A stretch of DNA of 64,000 nucleotides from the NCBI RefSeq assembly GCF_020171985.1, contig NZ_JAIVAL010000002.1, positions 124,001 through 188,000 of the forward strand. Reading direction: 5' to 3'. Both the position numbers and the translations under genes were made by a program. Shown here one piece after another: positions 46,063-54,663 of this stretch. The notes below the pieces were generated by a model. The model had not been told where the DNA came from and did no database searches. It worked only from the letters and a program-made list of their open reading frames with translations. Within the stretch, counting starts at the first letter, position 1; each line of letters starts with the position of its first letter. Source of the DNA: Halobacillus halophilus. GTDB taxonomy: Bacteria > Bacillota > Bacilli > Bacillales > Halobacillaceae.

Positions 46063-46385
46063 TGTAAAACCCCCAAGTCACAAATCGAGTAATCTTGATT
46101 GCTAAGATGTAAATGAATGGGCCATTTCTGGTACCTGTCCTGATTTTCTCAGAATTGTCCCACTGCTCTATCCTATTACGATAGAAATTATTTCATGATA
46201 GGCATTTATTCATTGAATGAAAATGAAGAAAGGGTTCATATCCACCACACCCTTTGAATAAGATGAAGTGTAACCCTTTTAGGACAGACCTTATTACAAT
46301 CATGACCACCGTTCCCAAGCCAGTTGGATTCATACTACGTATGGGTTCTTCTGGCTTTTTACTTGTTAGAAAGGAAGTGATCCAA
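46063..46385. other. Divergent spacer of the two lysine-pathway operons
   Basis: Holds promoters for both directions; I could not place them with certainty. The plus frame of the CoA-transferase stays open back to 46254, but that part looks non-coding. No regulator gene adjoins, so a distant regulator is expected. Confidence 0.5.
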
Positions 46386-47573
46386 TTGGCTGGGGCTCTT
46401 GAAGGAATTCGTGTACTTGATTTGACCCGGGTGCTTGCTGGTCCTTATTGCTCGATGATTCTTGGAGATCTCGGGGCAGATGTTATTAAAGTGGAAGCGC
46501 CCGGGGGAAGCGATGACACCCGGAAGTGGGGGCCGCCGTTTCAGGAAGGAGTCAGCGCTTATTACGCATGTGCCAATCGTAATAAAAAGAGTCTTACCAT
46601 TAATTTAAAGAATGAAAAAGGAAGAGAGATCATCCGACAGCTCGCAGCTGAAAGTGATGTTGTTCTTCATAATTTCAAAACAGGTACTATGGAGAGGCTC
46701 GGGATTAGTTATGAGCATTTGAAAACGATTAATAAAGAGCTTGTTTACTGCTCCATTACCGGATTTGGTGAAACAGGGCCTTATAAGCATCTCCCAGGGT
46801 ATGACTTCATCATCCAAGCAATGAGCGGGCTGATGAGCATTACAGGAAACGAAGAATCCGGGCCTCAAAAAACGGGGGTTGCCATCACGGACATATTAAC
46901 GGGCTTATATGCCTGTATCGGTATTCAAGCTGCTTTACTCGAACGGTCTCGCTCAGGTTACGGCCAGCAAATTGATTTATCACTATACGATGCGGCTGTC
47001 AGCTCACTAGTTAATATAGGAAGCAATTATTTAATGTCCGGGGAAATTCCAGGCAGACTCGGCAATCATCACGCCAATATCGTCCCCTACCAAACTTTTC
47101 GCACCAAGGATGGGGATATGGTGATCGCTGTTGGAAATGACATTCAATTTGCTTCTCTCTGTCAGATCATCCAAAAACCCGAGCTTGCTGCAGATATTCG
47201 CTTTCGCACGAATCCAGATCGAGTCTCCCATAGACAGGAACTTGTTCCGCTCTTACAAGAAGGATTTCTTGAGAAACCTACAGATTACTGGAAAGAAAAA
47301 TGTCAGGGAGCCAATATTCCATTTGGACCAATCCATACACTGGATGACTTGTTCCTCGACCCACAGCTTAAAGAAAGAGAGATGTTTCTAAAAGCCGAGC
47401 ATCCGAAAGCAGGTCCCATAAAAATGATCGGAAGCCCCTTGAAACTTTCCCGGTCCAAGGTGAAACTAAAGCGCCACCCTCCTGAACCAGGAGAACATAC
47501 GGAAGAAATCCTAAAGTCACTGGGCTATAAGAAGACGCAAATTGAAGAACTGAGAAAAATGAGTGTTATTTAA
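46386..47573 (+). CDS. Class III (CaiB/BaiF) CoA-transferase, probable glutarate CoA-transferase
   Basis: 395 residues. N-terminal LEGIRVLDLTRVLAGPYC, then LGDLGADVIKVEAP, ANRNKKSLTINL and the catalytic aspartate in LPGYDFIIQAMSG. The class moves CoA between carboxylic acids; the mammalian glutarate:succinyl-CoA transferase belongs to it. Directly upstream of a glutaryl-CoA-dehydrogenase-like gene, so glutarate activation is the natural reading. Start taken as TTG 46386 with GGAAGTG upstream; GTG 46377 is too close to the site, and an ATG at 46254 would add 44 foreign residues. A 12-bp gap to the next gene indicates an operon. Confidence 0.88.
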   Translation: MAGALEGIRVLDLTRVLAGPYCSMILGDLGADVIKVEAPGGSDDTRKWGPPFQEGVSAYYACANRNKKSLTINLKNEKGREIIRQLAAESDVVLHNFKTGTMERLGISYEHLKTINKELVYCSITGFGETGPYKHLPGYDFIIQAMSGLMSITGNEESGPQKTGVAITDILTGLYACIGIQAALLERSRSGYGQQIDLSLYDAAVSSLVNIGSNYLMSGEIPGRLGNHHANIVPYQTFRTKDGDMVIAVGNDIQFASLCQIIQKPELAADIRFRTNPDRVSHRQELVPLLQEGFLEKPTDYWKEKCQGANIPFGPIHTLDDLFLDPQLKEREMFLKAEHPKAGPIKMIGSPLKLSRSKVKLKRHPPEPGEHTEEILKSLGYKKTQIEELRKMSVI

Positions 47574-47584
47574 GGAGAGATCTT

Positions 47585-48778
47585 ATGGATTTTGATTTCA
47601 GTGAAGAACAGGTCATGCTCCGCAAGACAGTGCGCGGATTCGTGGATAAGGAAATCATGCCGTATATCGGAGAATGGGATGCGAATGGAAAATTTGATCC
47701 AAACTTGTTAAAAAAACTGGCTGACTTAGGTTTGATGGGCGTATGTATTCCAGAAAAATATGGCGGCAGCGGCATGGACTACAATTCCCTGGCTATCGTG
47801 TGTGAAGAATTAGAGCGTGGAGACACGGCTTTCCGAACGGCTGTGTCTGTTCATACTGGCCTTAACAGCATGTCGCTTTTGCAATGGGGAACAGATGAAC
47901 AAAAACAACGCTACTTAGTTCCGCAGGCAAAGGGTGAAAAAATAGGCGGATTTGGACTTACTGAACCCGGGGCTGGCTCGGATGTCGCCGCACTTCAGAC
48001 AACCGCAAGGCTGGAAGGCGACGCCTATGTGCTCACCGGACAGAAGACGTGGATATCCCTTTGTGATACGGCAGATTATTTCCTCGTTTTCGCTTATACC
48101 GACAAAAGTAAAAAGCATCACGGCATTTCAGCGTTCATTGTGGAGCGATCCTTTAAAGGATTCTCATCGAAAGCAATCAAAGGAAAACTGGGCATACGTG
48201 CCGGAAATACAGGAGAATTATTTTTCGACCAAGTCAGGGTACCTAAGGAAAACTTACTCGGCTCTGAAGGCGACGGGTTTAAGATTGCGATGGCCGCTTT
48301 GGATAATGGCCGTTTTACTGTGGCGGCTGGAGCTTGCGGTCAGATCATGGCTTGTCTCGAGGCAAGTGTTGATTACTGCCATGAGCGGCATACGTTTGGA
48401 AAGGAAATCGGAAGGCATCAGCTGGTCCAGCAAATGATTGCGAATATGGAAGCTGGACTCCAAATGAGCCGCCTTCTCGTCTATCGGGCCGGGGAGATGA
48501 AGAATCAGGGTATTCGTAATACGCGGGAAACGTCACTTGCTAAATGGCAGGCCTGTAATTTTGCTAATCAGGCTGCGGATGATGCTGTGCAAATTCATGG
48601 AGCTTATGGTTACTCTAATGAATATCCTGTCGAAAGGTATTTACGGAACTCTAAAGCCCCGGTTATCTATGAAGGTACAAGAGAAATTCACACCATTATG
48701 CAGGCTGAATACGTCCTTGGCTATCGGAAAGATAAGCCGCTAAGCCAAACGCTCCCTGCCTGGAATTCTAAATCCTGA
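47585..48778 (+). CDS. Acyl-CoA dehydrogenase, probable glutaryl-CoA dehydrogenase
   Basis: FAD enzyme of 397 residues. Flavin motifs GGFGLTEPGAGSD and TWISLC, and the catalytic base Glu363 in VIYEGTREIH. Arg84 in DTAFRTAVSVH aligns by eye with the arginine that binds the substrate carboxylate in glutaryl-CoA dehydrogenase (human GYRSAMSV), an uncommon feature among acyl-CoA dehydrogenases. It would convert glutaryl-CoA to crotonyl-CoA and CO2. Follows the CoA-transferase in one operon; AAGGAGAG precedes ATG 47585, and a terminator follows. Confidence 0.88.
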   Translation: MDFDFSEEQVMLRKTVRGFVDKEIMPYIGEWDANGKFDPNLLKKLADLGLMGVCIPEKYGGSGMDYNSLAIVCEELERGDTAFRTAVSVHTGLNSMSLLQWGTDEQKQRYLVPQAKGEKIGGFGLTEPGAGSDVAALQTTARLEGDAYVLTGQKTWISLCDTADYFLVFAYTDKSKKHHGISAFIVERSFKGFSSKAIKGKLGIRAGNTGELFFDQVRVPKENLLGSEGDGFKIAMAALDNGRFTVAAGACGQIMACLEASVDYCHERHTFGKEIGRHQLVQQMIANMEAGLQMSRLLVYRAGEMKNQGIRNTRETSLAKWQACNFANQAADDAVQIHGAYGYSNEYPVERYLRNSKAPVIYEGTREIHTIMQAEYVLGYRKDKPLSQTLPAWNSKS

Positions 48779-48788
48779 ATAAAAATAA

Positions 48789-48832
48789 GAAAGGCGCCTA
48801 TTCCTAAATAGAATAGCGCCTCTCTTTTTGGT
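48789..48832 (+). terminator. Terminator of the CoA-transferase/dehydrogenase operon
   Basis: AGGCGC...ATTC pairs with GAATAGCGCCT, followed by five T. Confidence 0.85.
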
Positions 48833-48867
48833 TATCTTCAAGATATTAATAAATGGCCTCTTCCACA

Positions 48868-49065
48868 ATAGAACCGGTTACTGTAAGACTCGACTTCGAA
48901 ATATATTTGGTCCGTTGCTAAGAAAGAGAGAAGGATGGCTACGGAAACAACTCGCTTTCCTGCGGCCCTACAAGACGTAGGGCCGGAAAGCGGAATCGTC
49001 CCCCGGAGGGCCTTCCTCATAACCCAATATCTCGAAATCAAGTCTTCAAGTAACGGGAGCTTTTC
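48868..49065 (+). repeat. Intergenic repeat family, copy 6 (short form)
   Basis: AATAGAACCGGTTACTGTAAGACTCG at left, AATCAAGTCTTCAAGTAACGGGAGCTTTT at right, with one inner module (TTTCCTGCGGCCCTACAAG...). Between convergent genes. Confidence 0.82.
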
Positions 49066-49087
49066 TGAAACATCATACTTGTTATTT

Positions 49088-49549
49088 TTATGAGAAGGAC
49101 TCTGCTTTTTCCCAGATTAATTGTGTATTCTTTTCCTGGCCCTGGATAAAAACGGGCTGGCTGTTAATAATCAATCGGTCCCCTTCAAATTGAACGTATC
49201 GAGGCTGCGTATCGCCTTCCCAGTTCGGATTCAAGCTTACCGTCATATAGTGCTCCACCATGCTTTTCTCAGAATCTATTTCGTAGGTCCCAGAGTAGGC
49301 AAGATATCCCTTGGCCGCTGCTGCGACTGCCTTGGTAGGACCCGTATGGATGCCGCCTGCTGCATAAGCAAGCCGGCCTGCACTCATAATTTGAACAGAC
49401 ATATATCCATCTTCGTGGTAAATAGCGATTCCAGAGGCATCTTCACCCATTGGATGATTGGATACGCCCCTTGAATCTGTCACCTGATAATTAACGAGTT
49501 TCCAAACGCCAGTCAATTTCTCTTTAAGTGTCCGCGCCTCTTCGTTCAT
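49088..49549 (-). CDS. Lipocalin-like domain protein
   Basis: 153 residues of the Lipocalin_5 type: LTGVWKLVNYQVTDSRG at the start, then EDGYMSVQIM, YLAYSGTYEID and a last strand TQLIWEKAE. No signal peptide, so cytoplasmic. Start ATG 49549 is spaced nine bases from AAGGAG; a TTG six bases upstream is too close. Ligand unknown. Confidence 0.82.
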   Translation of the reverse strand: MNEEARTLKEKLTGVWKLVNYQVTDSRGVSNHPMGEDASGIAIYHEDGYMSVQIMSAGRLAYAAGGIHTGPTKAVAAAAKGYLAYSGTYEIDSEKSMVEHYMTVSLNPNWEGDTQPRYVQFEGDRLIINSQPVFIQGQEKNTQLIWEKAESFS

Positions 49550-49650
49550 CGTCAAACTCTCCTTATAGTATGGTTTGTTTATTATTTAGCCCATTGTTTC
49601 ATTTTAACAAAAATAGTAGGAAAAATTTTAAAATACGCCTTGTCTTAAAT

Positions 49651-49688
49651 TAAAAAGACCCAGACACGTGCAAAGCGTCTGGATCTTT
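49651..49688 (-). terminator. Terminator of the Bcr/CflA gene
   Basis: GACCCAGAC/GTCTGGATC stem followed by U-rich sequence on the minus strand. Confidence 0.82.
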
Positions 49689-49691
49689 CAT

Positions 49692-50900
49692 TTATCCTTG
49701 TGCAGCTTGGTTTTTGCTCGTTAACGTAAAGAAAGCTATCGAACCAATAGAAGCGGTAATAAATAACGTGGCCCCCATTGGTACGGCCGTACTCTCATCC
49801 AGACCGACAAGCGGAGAAACCATCGATCCAAACAATAGTGGAAGCATTCCTAAAACAGCACTGGCGCTGCCTGCTCGATGCCCCTGATGTTCCATGGCAA
49901 GCGTAAAGGTACTGGTCAAAACCATCCCCATAGCCGTCATATATATAAAAATCGGGATAACAAGCGAAGCCAGCGGCCCTTCAATGATTGTCATAATCAG
50001 AAGAAAAGAAGTGGCACTTACCGCCGTTATAACCGCTGCGCGAAGCAGGCTTCTCTCATGAATAATACCTCCCAGGCGGCCGATAAGAAAACTGCCCGTA
50101 ATAATCGCCAGACCATTGATCCCAAACAGTACACTGAAAACCTGAGGAGAGACACCGTAAATACCCTGATACACAAATGGAGTTCCCGACACGTACGCAA
50201 AGCTCCCGCCGTGAACAAATCCGATCGTCAATGCGTAACCAATAAAGGAACGATCTTTTAGAAGTCTTCCAATCGTTTTAATGGACTCACGAATTGAACT
50301 GGGAATTCGCTTTTCAGGCGGCAGGGTTTCTGGCAACTTCAGGGCTATTGTCGATACAATGATCAAACCTAGCAGGCAGAGAAAATAAAAAATCGTATTC
50401 CACGTTGCAAATGGTAATAACAATATGGCTCCCCCTGTCATGGGTGCGATCATCGGAGCTGTAGCATTAATGACCATTAATAGAGCAAAGAACTTTGTAA
50501 GCTCCCTTCCATCGAAAACATCACGCACAACCGCGCGTGAGAGGACAATACCTGCAGAAGCAGTGAAGCCTTGGATAAAACGCGCTACTATTAATATGTA
50601 AATATTAGGAGCGAGCGCGCAAAGCAGGGAAGCAACCGCGAATAAGAAAATGAACAGAAGTAAAGGCTTCCTCCTGCCCTGGGCATCGCTGATCGGCCCC
50701 ACCACAATCTGGCCGATCGCAAGTCCTATTAAGCACGCCGTTAAACTCAACTGGACAAGCGAAGCGGTTGCGTTTAAATCCGAGGCAATCCCCGGGAAAC
50801 TTGGCAGATACATATCTATATTGAGCGGACCTAGAATTCCAAGCATGCCTAGAAGGAAAGCCAGTCCCAGACGTTCTTTTCCTGTTGGATTATGTAGCAT
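49692..50900 (-). CDS. Bcr/CflA family multidrug efflux MFS transporter
   Basis: 402 residues with twelve helices. The family motifs are clear: GPLNIDMYLPSFPGIA in helix 1, GQIVVGPISDAQGRRKPLL (MFS motif A), ARFIQGFTASAGIVLSRAVVRD and MIAPMTGGAILL (motif C region). Proteins of this group export bicyclomycin, chloramphenicol or cysteine. AAAGGTG precedes ATG 50900. Substrate unknown. Confidence 0.9.
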   Translation of the reverse strand: MLHNPTGKERLGLAFLLGMLGILGPLNIDMYLPSFPGIASDLNATASLVQLSLTACLIGLAIGQIVVGPISDAQGRRKPLLLFIFLFAVASLLCALAPNIYILIVARFIQGFTASAGIVLSRAVVRDVFDGRELTKFFALLMVINATAPMIAPMTGGAILLLPFATWNTIFYFLCLLGLIIVSTIALKLPETLPPEKRIPSSIRESIKTIGRLLKDRSFIGYALTIGFVHGGSFAYVSGTPFVYQGIYGVSPQVFSVLFGINGLAIITGSFLIGRLGGIIHERSLLRAAVITAVSATSFLLIMTIIEGPLASLVIPIFIYMTAMGMVLTSTFTLAMEHQGHRAGSASAVLGMLPLLFGSMVSPLVGLDESTAVPMGATLFITASIGSIAFFTLTSKNQAAQG

Positions 50901-51184
50901 TTATCTCATACACCTTTCTTTACATTCGTTTATTTCTCCCTGCTGTATATCCCCCACTGTAAGAAACTATTAAACTATGATTTTATCTTTCTTTACACGA
51001 TAAATCCACTTTTATGTTTGAAAAGCTTAGAGTCCTGCCTGTATCCCCTGAACTACACAGCAGACTAGTAAAAATAATCCATATAACTCCCTCTATTGAC
51101 GGCTGGCATCACCGCTAATAGAATAGCCGGAGGAAAAAAGCCAAGGCTTTACGTTTCAATTTAAGAGAAAGATGAGGATTCACA
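50901..51184. other. Gene-free divergent spacer
   Basis: 284 bp between divergent genes, holding their promoters; no clear further structure. Confidence 0.4.
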
Positions 51185-51823
51185 ATGCTATACCGTATGT
51201 CTATTTATATTCTTGGCATGTTTGTTAACTTTTTTGGTGTAGCCCTTTTGATAAAAGCCACATTAGGTGCAGGATTCTGGACCGCATTATTTGTAGGATT
51301 ATCTGATCGGCTGGGTTTTACTGTCGGAATCTGGTATGCCATTTTTCAGTTGGTATTTATTTTTGTTAATGGCTGGCTCATGAAGCAAAAGCCGGAAGTG
51401 AGAGCCCTGCTCCCGCTCGTTTTGGAAAGTCTTATACTGGACTTTTGGGTAGAAATTGTATTTAAAAATATGACGATGGCATCTGCTCCATTTCTCGCTC
51501 AGCTAGCTGTACTGCTTATAGGTGTCACTTTCAGTGCGCTGGGTGTCTCGATTTATATTTTACCTCAGCTGCCACGGGCACCTGTGGATCAATTATTTTT
51601 GGTGGTCGCAAAGAGATTCAATCTCAGCTTACGAGTGAGCCAGACGACTATAGCCCTTACAACTTCCACCGCCGCTTTATTCGTCGGCGGACCTGTCGGA
51701 CTAGGAACCGCAGCTGGTGTGGCTTTTGCCGGTATAATGATCCAGTACTTTTACACGTTTGGTTATCCTTTATATTATCTATACCACCCCCACTACCGCG
51801 AGCGGTTTACTCCCGTGCTATAA
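51185..51823 (+). CDS. YczE/YitT-like integral membrane protein
   Basis: 212 residues with five or six helices, starting RMSIYILGMFVNFFGVALLIKA with the ATLGAGFWTALFVGLS segment typical of YczE/YyaS proteins. Their function is not settled; YczE affects bacillaene production in Bacillus. GATGAGGA precedes ATG 51185; a strong terminator follows. Confidence 0.85.
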   Translation: MLYRMSIYILGMFVNFFGVALLIKATLGAGFWTALFVGLSDRLGFTVGIWYAIFQLVFIFVNGWLMKQKPEVRALLPLVLESLILDFWVEIVFKNMTMASAPFLAQLAVLLIGVTFSALGVSIYILPQLPRAPVDQLFLVVAKRFNLSLRVSQTTIALTTSTAALFVGGPVGLGTAAGVAFAGIMIQYFYTFGYPLYYLYHPHYRERFTPVL

Positions 51824-51864
51824 AGCTCAAGCCCTCTGTTTTGGCAGAGGGCTTGAGCTTTATA
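51822..51864 (+). terminator. Terminator of the YczE-like gene
   Basis: A 17-bp perfect stem AAAGCTCAAGCCCTCTG/CAGAGGGCTTGAGCTTT. Confidence 0.9.
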
Positions 51865-52067
51865 GTTTCAAATTTTTTACATATATAACTTTGTTACTAG
51901 TCTTTGAATGAGTATTAATAAGGAATATTTATCCAAAAGTCTATCTTAATTCCATATATTGCCTAATGATATTTTCATCTCACTGTAAATATACCCATAC
52001 CATTCAGACGCTTTCTTCATCTACTATAGTAGGTTCTTGATAGAACCAAATTAGAAGGAGTGATAAC

Positions 52068-52841
52068 ATGCCTAAGTTGATAGCTTTGGATGACGGTCAT
52101 GGAATGAATACAGCAGGTAAACAAACACCCTTTATACCTGAAATCGGAAGAGCCATCCGTGAAAATGAATTTAATAGGGCCGTAGTCAACCTGTTGAAAG
52201 TAGAGCTTGAGAGATGTGGTTTTAAGACGTTATTAGTGTCTCCTACAGACGAGGATACCCCCTTAAAACAAAGAACAGATACAGCCAATAGAAACAAAGC
52301 TGATGCTTTTATTTCTATCCATTACAACGCTTTTGACGGAACATTCAGCGGGGCAAACCCAGGCGGAATGGAAATCTACGTGTATAATGGACAGCTGAAT
52401 AAAGAATCTGGCAAACTAGCCAATTCTGTAGCCAAGTACTTGCGACAGGGTACACCTCAACGGTTTCGAGGAGTGAAAGAAGCTAATTTCCACGTTTTAC
52501 GAGAAACGAATATGATTGCTATCTTGACAGAGAATGGGTTTATGGATAATAAGAATGAAGCTCTTCTAATGATTGATAGAAACTTTCAAACCGAAGTTGC
52601 TGTCGAACACGCAAAAGGAATCTGTGAATACTTCAATGTAGCCTATGTACCTGCATCAGTTCCAGGAGACACTGGATTTAAGGATGTACCTAATGATCTA
52701 TATTCGGCTTCTGCTATTAAACGAGCTAAAGCCCTGGGTCTATTGGAAGGGTACCCCAACGGGAACTTCGGCCCCAATGATTTCCTAAAACGCGGAGACT
52801 TTGCTATTGCTCTCGTGAAACTGTATGATCTATTGAAGTAA
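52068..52841 (+). CDS. N-acetylmuramoyl-L-alanine amidase (Amidase_3) with one SLH repeat, no signal peptide
   Basis: 257 residues. Zinc ligands: His11 in LDDGHGMN, a Glu in RENEFNR, His85 in ISIHYNA; the catalytic Glu is in LTENGFMD. Residues 200-257 are a single S-layer-homology repeat (GFKDVPNDLYSASAIKRAKALGLLEGYP split by turns, then FGPNDFLKRGDFAIAL). There is no signal peptide and the chain starts straight with the catalytic domain, as in mother-cell lysis amidases such as CwlC or in phage endolysins. No phage gene is near, so a sporulation role is more likely. AAGGAG precedes ATG 52068. Confidence 0.9.
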   Translation: MPKLIALDDGHGMNTAGKQTPFIPEIGRAIRENEFNRAVVNLLKVELERCGFKTLLVSPTDEDTPLKQRTDTANRNKADAFISIHYNAFDGTFSGANPGGMEIYVYNGQLNKESGKLANSVAKYLRQGTPQRFRGVKEANFHVLRETNMIAILTENGFMDNKNEALLMIDRNFQTEVAVEHAKGICEYFNVAYVPASVPGDTGFKDVPNDLYSASAIKRAKALGLLEGYPNGNFGPNDFLKRGDFAIALVKLYDLLK

Positions 52842-52968
52842 ATCTAACAGCTTTTTAGCAGGATATATATTTGACACCTTCCCTTCTCTGCACAAACAAA
52901 TAGCTTTAAAATTAAAGCAAATTACGTAATAATGTTAAAATAGGAATCCTGCAAAAGGAGTGAATTAG

Positions 52969-53658
52969 ATGATTGAACAAGAACGGCACGTCCTCGTTAT
53001 TTTTCCTCACCCTGACGATGAAGCGTTTGGAGTGTCAGGAACGATTGCGTCCTATATAAAACAAGGAACTCCCTTAACTTATGCGTGTCTTACACTTGGT
53101 GAGATGGGAAGAAATCTAGGCAAACCTCCATTTGCAACTAGAGAAACTCTTCCGGATATTCGACGCAAGGAGTTAAAAAAAGCAGCAGAAGCTATGGGAA
53201 TTGAAGATCTCCGTATGATGGGGCTTCGGGACAAAACTCTGGAGTTCGAAGATGATACAGAGATGAAGCAAATGGTAAGAGATCTAATTGATGAACTGGA
53301 GCCTTCTTTAGTCATCAGTTTCTATCCTGGCTTTGCCGTGCATCCCGATCATGAAGCCACGGCGCGAGCAGTAGTCCGAGCACTTCGTGAGATGGAACCG
53401 GACGAACGTCCAAAATTTCATGCAATTGCTTTCGCTAACGACACAGAAGAAAAACTAGGAGAGCCGGACGTAGTGAACGATATACAATCGGTCCAAACAG
53501 AAAAACTGAACGCAATGCGTGCCCATATCTCTCAAACTGCGCGGATGCTTGAGATGCTGGAAGAAGGCATTAAAACGAAAGATCCTGAAGCTATGAAGTG
53601 GGTCACTAATGAACGTTTTTATACGTATAAAGATTGGTCCATAGACCCTGGGAGATAA
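52969..53658 (+). CDS. bshB2: Bacillithiol biosynthesis deacetylase BshB2
   Basis: LmbE-family zinc deacetylase of 229 residues that removes acetyl from GlcNAc-malate (and possibly bacillithiol conjugates). Metal motif FPHPDDEAFG near residue 13 and HPDHEATARAV near 120. The chain pattern YACLTLGEMGRNLGKP is that of BshB2 (YojG) rather than BshB1. In B. subtilis yojF lies next to it; here no YojF-like gene adjoins. AAAGGAG precedes ATG 52969. Confidence 0.9.
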   Translation: MIEQERHVLVIFPHPDDEAFGVSGTIASYIKQGTPLTYACLTLGEMGRNLGKPPFATRETLPDIRRKELKKAAEAMGIEDLRMMGLRDKTLEFEDDTEMKQMVRDLIDELEPSLVISFYPGFAVHPDHEATARAVVRALREMEPDERPKFHAIAFANDTEEKLGEPDVVNDIQSVQTEKLNAMRAHISQTARMLEMLEEGIKTKDPEAMKWVTNERFYTYKDWSIDPGR

Positions 53659-53667
53659 AAGAGAAGG

Positions 53668-53702
53668 AAGGTTGGCTCTATAAGAGTGCAGCCTTCTTTT
53701 CT
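53668..53702 (+). terminator. Terminator of bshB2
   Basis: AAGGTTG...CAGCCTT stem with inner GCTCT/AGAGT, followed by T-rich sequence. Confidence 0.8.
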
Positions 53703-53825
53703 TGTTGTCTGGCTATAAGATGCGCAGGTAGTCCCTTCTGTCACAGGAATGTCTAAAAACGCACATTTTGGTTTAAGATAGAAATGTTATGATGGAAGAC
53801 AGAAACTACGGAAAGGAGTCTGATC

Positions 53826-54620
53826 ATGAATCGATTACGATGGAGTTTACTCGTATTTATATTTATTTTACTATTAGCTGCTTGCGGAACGAATGAACAA
53901 AGCCAGCAGAATAGCGAAACAAGCTCTTCGGAGGGTCAAGTAGCTGAAATTCCAGAAGTAGAGGTAAAGTTTGGAGAGCAGCCACTTCCCGTAAAAGAGA
54001 ATACAACCATTAAAGCTGCTGTCACACAGGGAAGTGAACCTGTAGAAGACGCTGATTATGTAGATTTTGAAATTTGGAACGATTCAAAAGGTCAGGAAAG
54101 TTCCAAGACCATTGAGGCAGAGCATACAAGTGACGGAATTTATACGATTGAATATACTTTCGATTCTTCAGGTACCTATCAAGTTATCGCGCATACACAA
54201 GTAGATGATCTGCACACTATGCCTCAGGTTGAAGTAAAAGTTGGAGAAGAACAGTCTGCTGATTCTGAGGACAGCAGTTCACACAGTGACGATGACTCGC
54301 ATGCTCATGACGATATGAATGAGAAATTCATGGTTCATTTTATGAAGGAAGAAGGCTTTAAAGCTGGAGAAGAAACACTGCTAACCACCCACATCAATCA
54401 GATGGAACAGCCATTTGAAGATGGTCTGGTGCGCTTTGAGATCAGTTCCGAACAAATGGATAAACATCTTTACGTGGATGCCAAAGAGCAGGAACCTGGA
54501 GAATACACAGCCGCCCATACTTTCCCGGCTGCTGGTGCCTATACGATTACCATCCATTACGAAAAACCGGACCAGGATATTCACGGCCACCAGGAAGAGA
54601 CCATTGAAGTGATAGAGTAA
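53826..54620 (+). CDS. Lipoprotein with two YtkA-like domains
   Basis: 264 residues. Lipobox LLAAC (Cys near 20), then a Ser/Gln-rich linker. Two copies of a YtkA-type beta domain follow: residues 45-140 and 175-264, each ending in a GTYQVIAHTQ/GAYTITIHYE strand. Between them is an acidic His-rich linker (SSSHSDDDSHAHDD) that could bind metal. B. subtilis YtkA is a single-domain relative. A role in metal or redox maintenance at the membrane is only inference. GAAAGGAG precedes ATG 53826. Confidence 0.85.
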   Translation: MNRLRWSLLVFIFILLLAACGTNEQSQQNSETSSSEGQVAEIPEVEVKFGEQPLPVKENTTIKAAVTQGSEPVEDADYVDFEIWNDSKGQESSKTIEAEHTSDGIYTIEYTFDSSGTYQVIAHTQVDDLHTMPQVEVKVGEEQSADSEDSSSHSDDDSHAHDDMNEKFMVHFMKEEGFKAGEETLLTTHINQMEQPFEDGLVRFEISSEQMDKHLYVDAKEQEPGEYTAAHTFPAAGAYTITIHYEKPDQDIHGHQEETIEVIE

Positions 54621-54660
54621 AAAAAGGCCTGAGCCTCTTTAAAGAGGTTCAGGCTTTTTT
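54621..54660. terminator. Bidirectional terminator
   Basis: AAGGCCTGAGCCTCTTT pairs with AAAGAGGTTCAGGCTT, with A-run before and T-run after, between convergent genes. Confidence 0.92.
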
Positions 54661-54663
54661 GTA

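Noticed and set aside
51961-52067. SigK-type promoter before the amidase (CATACCAT)
   Set aside because: A -10-like match exists but no AC at the right distance upstream; not strong enough.
52068-52841. Prophage endolysin
   Set aside because: No holin or other phage gene adjoins; neighbours are chromosomal housekeeping genes.
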